The notes beneath the pieces were generated by a model. It saw only the letters and a list, made by a program, of their open reading frames with translations, ran no database searches and was not told where the DNA came from. A program made the translations under genes and the position numbers. Below are positions 38,465 to 48,400 of a stretch of 64,000 bases of DNA, piece after piece. The stretch comes from Monosiga brevicollis MX1. Taxonomy: Eukaryota > Opisthokonta > Choanoflagellata > Craspedida > Salpingoecidae. How positions within the stretch are numbered: the stretch's first letter is position 1; each line of letters begins with the position of its first letter. Where the stretch lies: the NCBI RefSeq assembly GCF_000002865.3, contig NW_001865077.1:159525-223524 (forward strand), given 5' to 3'.

Positions 38465-41422
38465 ATGGAGCACGCGGGAGATGCTCCGCCCGAGGATGAT
38501 GGTGGGGATGCCGTCATCCACTCGTCCGATGAGGAGGAACCGCTCGACTTTCGCACCGCCGGGCAGCGCAAAACGCAGCCGTCTTCGGTCAAAAGCAAAC
38601 GGCCGCCCTCGGCCAACCGATCATCCGCTCCCAAGTCGGCAGGCCAGCCTCCAGCTGGCTCAGCTTTGGCTCGGCTCCTGGCTTCGGCTGAAGCCTCTGT
38701 GACAAACCCCAATGCTTTGCCCAAGGCCATGCCCCCTGCCGCAGCAGACGCGGTCATGGCTGCAGCGACTGTAGCAGTGCCACAACCACAGACACCTCGG
38801 CCCGCGAGCCATGCCAAGGATCGTCGCTTGGCCTCCAGAGGCAACTCGGTCGGACCCAAACCCAGCACGCCTAGCGTTACTGGACCTTCAACGCTGGCAA
38901 CCCAGGCGCCCGCCGATGGCGGGTTCCAGTGGGCTGGTATGGATCAGATTCGTCGTCTACAGGAAGAGAATCTACAGCTACTCCAGCAATTGGATGACCG
39001 AAACGAGCGCCTGGAAGAACTTGAGGCTCGACTCCAGGAATCGAGTGCCGATCAGGTCGAGGACGCCCTCCCCAATAACATGCGTGAGGCCGCATCCAAG
39101 ATTCAGGCCCTTGGCAAGAAAAACCGCGAACTTCAAGCCAGTGCCAACGCCCACAAAGCCAAAGCCACCAAGCTCACCAAGAAGGTAATCTACCTCGTAC
39201 TGCCCACAGCCCCAGCCAGGGAACAGTTGCGTGGGTTCTCGGCCCACAAGGGCTACCACCTCCCTCTGCCCAACCATCGCCTGGGAATCTCACCCGCTGG
39301 CCGCGCTTAGATTGGCGAACTGGAATATGCCATTCTGGGTTTGGAACGAGAGGTGGCCAAGGAGCGGCGCAAAGTCCAGCGGTTTCAAGCCCAGTCTGAT
39401 GGGGACGTGAGCAGTGTCACCCCCAGCTCCCCTCACCCCGACAGCTCGCAGTCAGACAAGAAGGAATCGGAAAAGCTCAGCGAATATCGCTCCGAGATTC
39501 AAACTCTAAAAAAGCACCTTCAAACCGCTCTCAACGCCCTGGAGAAAGAACTCGGTTCGTTTCCATCTTCATCTTTGTTATTAAAAACCTGGTCACGCCA
39601 GTCCGCTCCTGTTGGCCAGCACTGGTCGACACATTCCATAGTTCGCCTTGTTCACCGGCCCACCTCTTTTGACGAGGACCACCCAGGCGATAGTGTGCCA
39701 TTGACAGTCATTTTGAACGGCGAGAGCAATTGGAAAGGCCGTGCCGAACAAATTGCCTTGCTCAAGGCCAAGGTTGTACACTTCAAGCGAGAGCGGCATC
39801 ACCAGAGTGCGTTGTGCTTGCTGCATGCCACTCACATGATCCTGCTTTGCCGTGCACACAGCTAACGGAGTACCAGGGAGACCGGAGTGGCCGGACCAGC
39901 ATGGCGTCACAACGATCGACCATGCGTGCCGGGGCCAACGATGCTCGGCAACGAGAGGCCTTGCGAGAGTTGGAAGCAAAGCGCAAACAGGAACTGGATG
40001 CCGCGCAGTCGCAAGCCGCCTCGCTGCAGGAGGACCACGATCGCCTCAAGATCAAACACAGCAATTTGCGCACCCGATACAAAACCGTTAGTGAGGAACT
40101 CAAATCCCTGCGTGCTGCCGACGCAGACCACAGTGCCAAACAGCTCGAGTTACAGTACGTCCCCACTGCTTTCTCTCCGGCGTTTCTGTCTGCAAATTTC
40201 CTTGTCCTCACAACTGCGGCTTGGTCATGTTGCTTCGCATGGTCTCAAAGGGAACAGATTGTCGCTCTTGAACAAGAGAAGGAAGAACAAGCGACTCGTT
40301 TGCGCACGCTGGAACAGGAGCACAGCAAGCCGCGCGTTCAACACGTGCAGGGCGACAGGTCTGTTGCTCATGTGTTTGCGTTTGCTTGACTTTTGTTGAC
40401 CCTTTTTTGCGTCGGAGCAGCGCCTCACTAGAAAGCGCTGGTCTTGGACCGTATGTCCGCCGATTAGTCAAACGCTGCAAGCGCTGCGAGACATGACGGC
40501 GGTGTGCCAAAAACAAGCTCAGGAGCTCGAGTCACTCAAGTCACAAGTTGCGCAACGGCAAAGGCCGAGCACTTCTGCTCGAGACCCTTTTCTCACTTCG
40601 CTCCCCCAATCCCGTCCGGACTCCCGCCGAACGACGTCTCGCGTGTGTTGACCGCATCAGACCATTGCCACCACGGCCGCACTGATGTTTGCCTGCAAGA
40701 ATCCCGGCCTCATGTCGTTGATATTCTTTGTTGCCTGTGTTTGCAGCGCGGCATCCGCTCAGCAGATCAAGCACTACGGCCCACCTCAAGTCGTGGAAGC
40801 ACTACTCCAGTATGTATTCCGTGTTCCAGTCAGACAATACGGTTTGAAGATGAGTGTTTCAGCGGTTGCTTCGTCATTGTCTCTCGGGCATCTCATTAGT
40901 CATTTCCAATTGGTGCAGGATGCGGAGGCACAGGCTCGTGTGGCTGAGATTGAGCGCGATCGCTTTCGAGAATTGCATGACGTGTACAAGCGGGATCTTG
41001 AAGCCGTGCAACAGGCGCTGCTTGATGCCCAACTTCAGCTTAAACAGCTGCGTCTGCGGGCTGCCCCCACCGATGTCGGGAACAGCGATGCCGAGGTTTG
41101 ATGGCTATTTCGTTTATTTATATCCGTGTCTTCTTCTGTGCCATCCGACAAGTCTATTGCCCCACCCATCTGAAAAGTACCAACAACACCTCGAATGACA
41201 CCTGTTGGATCTCATACTTGTTGGTCTCTCGTACTCGCCTCTGAACAGGTCTTGGCCAAGCAAGTGGAGCTGGCGCGCGAGGAGTTGCACCTACAAAAAG
41301 CTGCCCATCAACGGGAGCTGCAACGACGACAGGATGAAGTAAACTTGCTTCATACCACCATGGGTGAAATCAAGCGTGTTTTCGCCCAAGCTGTCAAAAA
41401 GCTGAAGACTTCAGCGGCATGA
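38465..41422 (+). CDS. Coiled-coil protein, CCDC13-like
   Basis: Exons 38465-39184, 39311-39554, 39708-39772, 39862-40154, 40251-40358, 40468-40642, 40747-40809, 40919-41095, 41249-41422; about 672 aa (human CCDC13 is 715). The first 150 residues are disordered, acidic, then Pro/Ala/Ser-rich. From about residue 160 the protein is almost continuous coiled coil: MDQIRRLQEENLQLLQQLDD, ASKIQALGKKNRELQA, QTLQALRDMTAVCQKQAQEL, and finally VELAREELHLQKAAHQREL with a C-terminal IKRVFAQAVKKLKTSAA. The block around KIQALGKKNREL resembles the CCDC13 repeat as remembered. CCDC13 is a centriolar-satellite protein needed for ciliogenesis, and the neighbours fit. Coiled coils resemble each other, so the family call is tentative. 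The acceptor at 40467 was chosen for heptad continuity. Confidence 0.6.
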
Positions 41423-41768
41423 CAGCCGCCCTGTGCGCTCTGTCTTTCACGCATCCCCGCCGCCGGACTCGTATTGTGGCGTGTTATGTTCTTAATCAAG
41501 AGTATGTGAACTGGTGTGCTTGCCTCGCAATTTCAAGAGTCAATATAGATAAGAATTAGCTTTTGGTAGATTAGGGCATATCGTGCCAAATACAAAAGCC
41601 TCAAAAAGCCCGGCTTTGTCTTGTATGGGTATATTGTCATGTACAAAAAGTGGCTAGCATAACATGAGCACCAATCCTCATCTACGAACATGACTAAGTA
41701 GTCCTAACCGTGCACCTCGCGGGAAAGATTAATAAATCGCTACCAACCGATACCCACGCAATGGCAGC
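41423..41768. other. Convergent 3' region
   Basis: AT-richer spacer between stops of the coiled-coil gene and the 700-aa gene. It carries the second copy of a motif found at 38173 (here 41533-41550) and AATAAAT on the plus strand near 41731. No gene. Confidence 0.6.
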
Positions 41769-43871
41769 TTACAAGAGTTGAATAACCTCATGACACCGGT
41801 TCACAAGCACACCACTGGCGCGCATATCATCTGGAAGCTCGAGCGCTTGAAGCCTGTGCCGAAGTTCTTGCAGGTTGGCGCGATCATCGGGAGAGCGTTC
41901 CGGGCCCACTTCAGGGAGGGCAATTTGCAGGAATCCCAGGCGGAGATGTGCGCGAAGGAAGCGGCGTGAAGTGGGGTGAAGGCCCTCAGAGCGCTTGCAA
42001 CATTTGAGTAAAGATTTGCGCGCAAGGTTGATCATGGGCCAGAGCTGTGCTCGATGGCGCCGAAGTAGCCGTCGCAGGTATTCGCGGCCAAAGTTGACAA
42101 GATTGCCATTGGCAGGTTCCAAAGTGTCCAATTCCAAGTCTGCCAGGCTGGCCAAAAGCTCAATGACCCCTTGCAACAAGTCTGTTGCCTGGTCCTGTAC
42201 CTCTTGGTGGCGGGGCAACATGACCACGTAGGGTACAGGCTGCAACAAGGTGTGGAGAACCACATCCAGACAATCGGCGACGGGGGCTGACACGAGAGCA
42301 CGGGCCTTGCCAAGAAGGCTCTGACTGCCCCGTACGCAAATGACAACCAGATGGAGGATGGCTGCGGCCTCTTCCAGCGCGTCGGCCACCTTATCTGCAC
42401 CTTCCATAGTAGCCGCGTCCTCGCGCGAAAGATGGGGCATGTGCAGCAGGCGATCCAGTTGCGCCAACAAGCGAGCCGCACAGTCGTTATGCGTCCAGAA
42501 TATGATGCGCAGGTTCTCGCGGGATTGGCAGGCCTCGACAAGGGCACTGTAGCAGGCAACGCGTTGTTCAAAAGATTTGGAACCGCTCATGAGCGGCTGC
42601 CAGAGCCGGGCAAAGTCAGTTGCGGGGTCTCCTTCGGCCAGAGTCGCCCCCACTTGGGAAGGCACAGTGGGAGACGACGAGGTGGCGGGGGCGCTCTGCT
42701 GAATCCAGCGCCAAAAGCACATTTTTCGAAGCAGGGCGACAAAGCGTGGGGCCGAGTGATGCGGCAAGAAGAGATCGACGTAGTCCACGGGCTGTAGCGC
42801 ACGTTCGTCTCCTGGAGCCAAGAAGGCGTGGGCCATGTGGCTACCCGACGCACTGCCCCGTCCGGGCCGGGCAGCATCCGTACGATGATGAAAGGCACTT
42901 GGATTTGTTGCGGAGTCACGGTCAAGGGCGCGGAGGGAGCCAGTGCTTGCGCTGGGCGACATGGACTTGCGAGAGCGAAAGAGGCGGGCGGTGGACGAGT
43001 GGGGGGCGTTGTTCAGGTCAGCGGAGAGGCGACGGGAGAACTGGGTCAGGTCTTTCTGTTGTTCTGCAAAAAAGGCGTGGGTGGGACTGTTGGAAGTTTG
43101 GTCACTGCGCCGTGACCAGCGCGGGGAGGAAGGCTGAGACGCGCTGGAGGTTGGCACGGTAAAGTTGGCGCCAGCACTCATGGTGGACCGGCTGGCAGCA
43201 ACAGCTCGCGCGGCCGAGGTGACGATGGGGGCGGGTCGAACGCGCTGCAGGTGTGGTGACGTGGCCCCACCACTTGCTGAACGGTGGACATGCCCATTGA
43301 GGATAGTGAGGGGTGAGCTATTGAGGCTTCGCGTGGAAATGTGTCGGCGCAGGTCTGGACTGCTGCTGGCCGACGAAACTGAAACGGAAGGCGCGGGGCG
43401 CCTTGCTCCCGGTTCCGGGTTGGAGCTGTAGAGCAGAGCTTGGTAGCTGCGGCTACTGTCGACGGCATGGGTCATCGGGGCAGGTGGCTGGGTCGGGGTA
43501 GTCGAGGGGCACAGGTGCAGGCGGACCTGCAGGCAGGCAGCCACATCAAACTGGCTCCGAACAAAGTCTGGCAAGGGTTCGCCGGCGACGATTTCGACAT
43601 CAGCCACACTGTCCAGGGTGCAGAGCAAGTCCAAACTCTTGGGTTGCTGTTGGACCACCCGAAGAGCCTGGTCATCAAGAAGAAGCCAGCGTGGAAAGAG
43701 CTTGGGGGCGTGGTCGAGCCGAACGACGCCAAGCTCGGGCGGTAATTGCCGGCGACGCATGGCGTCGGGCATGTTACGCCGACAAAAGCGGTCGACGGCC
43801 TCGACCGATGCCACGCTCCGATGTCCGCTCGCGGCCATCACGTCGGTGTCGGCCCAGCCCCTGCAACGCAC
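41769..43871 (-). CDS. Unrecognised 700-aa helical protein
   Basis: A single open frame of 700 codons, unusual in this intron-rich window. I do not recognise the family. The first 130 residues are mixed alpha/beta (PRWLLLDDQALRVVQQQPKS, VEIVAGEPLPDFVRSQF). Residues about 135-340 are low-complexity, rich in Ser, Ala and Arg, with many SPxL and SR sites. From about 345 the protein becomes helical and leucine-rich (YVDLFLPHHSAPRFVALLRK, AACLL-like helices, LLQGVIELLASLADLELDTL, RREYLRRLLRRHRAQLW), suggesting an armadillo/HEAT-like fold. No signal peptide or membrane segment. ATG at 43871 is first; the ATG 11 codons later (MAASGHRSVASVEAV) is an alternative start. It shares a divergent region with the JmjC/kinase gene. 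Confidence 0.7.
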   Translation of the reverse strand: MRCRGWADTDVMAASGHRSVASVEAVDRFCRRNMPDAMRRRQLPPELGVVRLDHAPKLFPRWLLLDDQALRVVQQQPKSLDLLCTLDSVADVEIVAGEPLPDFVRSQFDVAACLQVRLHLCPSTTPTQPPAPMTHAVDSSRSYQALLYSSNPEPGARRPAPSVSVSSASSSPDLRRHISTRSLNSSPLTILNGHVHRSASGGATSPHLQRVRPAPIVTSAARAVAASRSTMSAGANFTVPTSSASQPSSPRWSRRSDQTSNSPTHAFFAEQQKDLTQFSRRLSADLNNAPHSSTARLFRSRKSMSPSASTGSLRALDRDSATNPSAFHHRTDAARPGRGSASGSHMAHAFLAPGDERALQPVDYVDLFLPHHSAPRFVALLRKMCFWRWIQQSAPATSSSPTVPSQVGATLAEGDPATDFARLWQPLMSGSKSFEQRVACYSALVEACQSRENLRIIFWTHNDCAARLLAQLDRLLHMPHLSREDAATMEGADKVADALEEAAAILHLVVICVRGSQSLLGKARALVSAPVADCLDVVLHTLLQPVPYVVMLPRHQEVQDQATDLLQGVIELLASLADLELDTLEPANGNLVNFGREYLRRLLRRHRAQLWPMINLARKSLLKCCKRSEGLHPTSRRFLRAHLRLGFLQIALPEVGPERSPDDRANLQELRHRLQALELPDDMRASGVLVNRCHEVIQLL

Positions 43872-45449
43872 AGCCGGCGGGCGGCGGGCGGCAGGTGTCG
43901 TTGGTCGTCTGGTGTGTGTTAAAAAACTTATCGAGCTAATCAGGGCACAGCTGCAAAATGGCAGCGGACAGCAAGGTCGAGCAAGAATCAGTCAGAGGTT
44001 CAAAGCACAATGCACCCTAGCGCGAGGGAACACAAGGACCTCACGCATCGCTGCCAAAATCAAACCAGGAGGCGCTCGTTTCTGACCGTCGTCATTGTCA
44101 TGTGTGTGTGGGGGGCGGCGGATTCCAAGGTTCGGCTTATTTCCTTCCAACCCGCTGAATAGAAGGCAAGTGGCTGCACGCGGCGTATATGTGAGTGTGT
44201 GTGGGTGTGTGTGGGTGTATGTGTGTGGAAGAGGGGTTGTCTCGGGGAAAAAGCGGCGAGATGGGGCAAGGCGGAGAAGCCGAGATGTGCATGCACCGGG
44301 GGTCGAGCGACAACTCGGCACGAGGGTGCTGATCAAGCAGAAAAAAAATTAAAGAGAGAGACACTGGACTCGAACCAATGGCAGAGATATAGATGCATTC
44401 GGCAAACGAATAAGGGATAGAGCATGACCGATGAAGAAAAAAAACAATTTTAAGTGAGAAACGCAGGGTATTCACAGAAGAAGATAATAATGAGCTAGAA
44501 GCCAGAGATATGCCAAAACGATGATCAGACCGCAGAGGGAGAACGTCTTTTCGGTTCACAGGTTGTCAAGCAGAAACACAACGCACGCCCTTTGAAAACT
44601 ACAATAACCTCAATGTTTGCTACATGAACTATCGTCAGATCTTCATTTAATACTACATAGAGTGTGGTTTATAGTACGTTTAACATCCGTCAGGTTTACA
44701 GTGTTTGGAACAAGAAGAGTTTGAGAGAGAGAGAGAGAGAGAGCTTTAGGGAGAGAGAGAGCTATAAAACGCAGAGAGGTAGGGGGAGGCAGAGAGACAG
44801 CGAGATGGGAGAGACGGACAGACAGCGAGAGAGCGAGAGAGCGAGACAGCGAGACAGCGGAGCGGAGAGACGGAGAGACAGACACGACAGAGACGACAGA
44901 GGGACACACAGAGACATCAACCATTGAGTGAGACCAAGTGTTAAGGTACAATCGGTAGGCAGGGGTGGCAAAAGTGTCAGTGGGGGTTCATTGAGTGCGA
45001 TAGGTGGCGTCATCACATCACACCCGAGGAGGGACACACAAACCGCACACAGAGCCGGTTGGAAAGGTCGGAGGAATGAGTCAAGACAGAGAGGTGATCA
45101 GGCGACCGACCACCAGCAACACAGCAAGAGCAGGGCACACACCGCTGGGCACGCTCGGGTGACTCAAATTCCCATTCAAACCTGTATCGACAGGAATGTT
45201 GGTTGGGGTTTGTCTCAAGTGATTACACTTTTGGACACACGTTCGTGTCGTAAAAGCGAGTCCGCCGTCCGTCCGTCGTTCGTCCACATGGCTGCCTGCT
45301 TGTCGTAGTTGGGTGATGGTCATTTTGCATCAACGTCTTGGGCTGGATACCGATTGTGAGGCGGTTCGGGCGTTTCAAACAGGTGGTTTGTGGTGGGGGT
45401 TGGGTGTCGTCGGCGCCTCTGACCAGCAAAAAACAAAAAACAGAGCATC
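43872..45449. other. Divergent promoter region with GT and GA repeats
   Basis: Contains GT-rich sequence (44191-44227), an 18-b motif shared with 14511-14528 (44705-44722), a GA tract (44723-44745) and GAGACAGC-type repeats to 44905. A T-arm-like stretch near 44355-44385 is rejected as a tRNA. Includes the promoter of the JmjC/kinase gene. Confidence 0.6.
44705..44722. promoter_or_regulatory. Possible shared 5'-region element, copy 2
   Basis: TTGGAACAAGAAGAGTTT, one mismatch from 14511-14528 and directly followed by a GA tract. Confidence 0.25.
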
Positions 45450-48400
45450 ATGCTGCTCTTGACTGTGAATCTTTTGATCGCGTCGTCCGCTGCGTGGGCC
45501 TGGGGCGCGCTGGCGGCATCGCCTCAAGATATGGCAGTAAATGAAGAGACTTGGTTTCTCCTCTCAAATCTCCTGGCGCCCGTCACCCCTCAAAACTTCG
45601 TGGACTCCTACTATCGCCGTGACCTCCTACATGTGCCAGCTGCAGCATCAAGCTGGAGTCAACTTGCCGCTGCCGACCCTTGGCTGAAAGGACTGCGCAA
45701 TGTTGATGCCTTTCTGTTGGAAACATACGCACAGCTTCGGACTATCCCCCAAGCAGTCAACTACAAGACTCCGACCGGGGCTGACCGTCCGGCCCCGCCC
45801 GCAGCAACTTGGTCAGAAGAGGCAGCCCGCTTCCACGACAGCGGGGAGTCATTGGTCTTGCGTCGAGAAGCAACCACAGCGCCTTTGTCCAAGCTTGAGC
45901 TGGCTCTACAAGCCGCTTTTCAGACCAACCGTGTCACAGCCCATGCCTACATTTCTTCGGGCGGGGCGCAGGCTCTGCCGTTTCACACCGACAGGTCCCA
46001 TCGCAAGCATACCGTGCTGATGCGCCTCAAATTTGCTTTTAGAAAAAGATGCGCCTGTGTGCTCACACCTGTCCTGCTCACCACGCTGCCATAGGTATGA
46101 TGTCATTGTTGTGCAGACAGCAGGAGAAAAAGAATGGAGCATATGCCAACCCCCACGCCTGAAAACAACGTGGCCAGATCCTTCGCCTGCAGACCTGGCT
46201 CAGCTATATGAACTGCAACACGCCAACCCAAACGGTGCTCCATTTGTCTTCGTCATTTTTTTTTTTCCTTTTCCCTTTTTTTTTCTTTTTGAGTAACTAG
46301 CTATTGGCATAGTTACAGAGTGTGCACACGCTCACCCGAGACAATTCACTTTGCAAGGTTGCTCGAATTTCAAGGTAGAGAACGTAGCACAGTTTAGCTG
46401 TCGCAATTTGACGATGCACGCCGGTGACGTCCTCTACCTGCCCAAATCCATGATTCACGTGGCGTGGACCCGCCCCGGAACGACCTCGGCCCATGTGACG
46501 TATTCACTTGATCGACAGGGCCGAACCTGGCAAGATGTCATCCTGCGAATTTGCGAAGACCAGCAAGCGACCTTATGCTCAGAGATGGTTGATGTGCTGG
46601 ATCGCGCCAAATTCACAGATGCAATCCTTCCCTGGCTGCGCTTGGCTCATGAACCACTCCTACCGCAATCTGTTGCTGCCTCTTTCTACTGCACACGGTT
46701 TCAGGCGCTGGTCTTGAGCGAGGACTCATATTCCATCGCCTCGCTCCTCAGCTCTCAAACCGGCCCATTTGGGTATCTTTCCCAAGTTGAACGGCGCCGG
46801 CAGCTAGAGACTTTGGCCACCTGCAGTTTTGACGGTGGTGAAAATGCACTGCTGACTTACCTGTACGCGCCCACTTCAGCAAAGTCTTCCTCCAGGCGTC
46901 GACGAGACAGGCCGGAACGAACTTTGTGCTCCAAGGATGGCTTCGCATGCGAGCAATGTGACCCGTTCAAATGCAATGACAACTGTGCAAGCACTCCCAC
47001 CTGCAATGTATGTCCTCACCAATACACTTTTTTGCGTGTACCATATCAAGAGCAAGGGGCAGAGTGTACTTGTTCCGTATTCCTGAACAGATGCGGAATT
47101 CATTGTGACGTGTGTAGGAGGATTGCAATGAAGAATGTGATGTACAAACTTGTGACGAGAGCTGTGCCTGTGTAAGCGCGCCTGCTGGTTTGAAGAGAAA
47201 AGCGTTTTTTTGAACCGCGATTTTTATATGTGCGAAACCTGTGCGCTTATTTTTCAATATCCTATTCTTGTCACACTTGTAACCACCGTGTAGGATGGAT
47301 GGCTAGGTATAGGTGAGGTCGAGTACCCCTTTCGTTTCCGCCGTTTCTGGAACATATTGAGTCCCTTTTGACCTTATGACCTTCGATTTGCTTTCTTGAC
47401 CTTAGGTTCCTGCGGCTGTGATGCGTGAGTGTCTAGCAGCGGCTGGCCGAGCATTGGTTTTTTTTGTCTTGACTTGATTTTGCTTTTCCTACAGGTGTGC
47501 CTACGATTCAGGCTGCGATATCAACTGTGCACCCTGTCCTGAATGCGTCTTTGGGTGCGCGGGGACCTGTGCATCCGTTAATTGCGAGCCCGGCATGTAC
47601 TTTATTCCTGATGATGAGAATGTTTCAAGTGCCACTTGTCAAGGTAAAGTCTTTCTGCATCCTGTCAACAGCAGTCAACTTCCGTTGCACTACCAAGCGG
47701 CGCGAATAATTATCAAGTGGTGTTCTTCTTCTTCTTATTTTATTCAAAACAGCATGCCAAGTTGGAAAGTACCAGGCATCCGTTGCACGTGCTGAGACCT
47801 GTATACACTGTCCAAAGGCAAGTTTCAATGTACTGTTTCATCGCAATGCCGCTCGAGTGTTCAGTTCTAGAATCGCAGGAGCTCACATACCATTCTTGAC
47901 AAAGCAGGGTACCTTTCAGGACCAAGCAGGACAAGCCGAATGCAAAGCCTGTGCGATCGAAGGTCAAAACTGTTCAGTAGATGAATATCAGTCTCATTGT
48001 GGCGGTAGTCATGCAGGATATTGTCAGGCATGCCCCCCAGGTACCTTTCAGCCACGGACAAACCACCGGAGAATCTTATGTCAGTTTGGCAGCTCCACTT
48101 CTTCTACCTCTTCTACCTCTTCTACCTCTTCTACCTCTTCTACCTCTTCTACCTCTTCTACCTCTTCTACCTCTTCTACCTCTTCTACTTCATCGACTTC
48201 ATCGACCTCTTCATCCTCTTCATCCTCTTCATCCTCCTCAACTTCCTCAACTTCCTCAACTTCCTCAACATCTTCAACATCTTCATCCTCCTCAACTTCC
48301 TCAACTTCCTCAACTTCCTCAACATCTTCAACATCTTCAACTTCCTCAACTTCCTCAACATCTTCAACTTCCTCAACATCTTCAACATCTTCAACCTCTT

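Noticed and set aside
44352-44385. T-arm-like sequence on the minus strand (TTCGAGT loop with a short stem, then poly-T), suggesting a tRNA
   Set aside because: No matching 5' acceptor strand, D-arm or anticodon arm at the right distance; likely chance.
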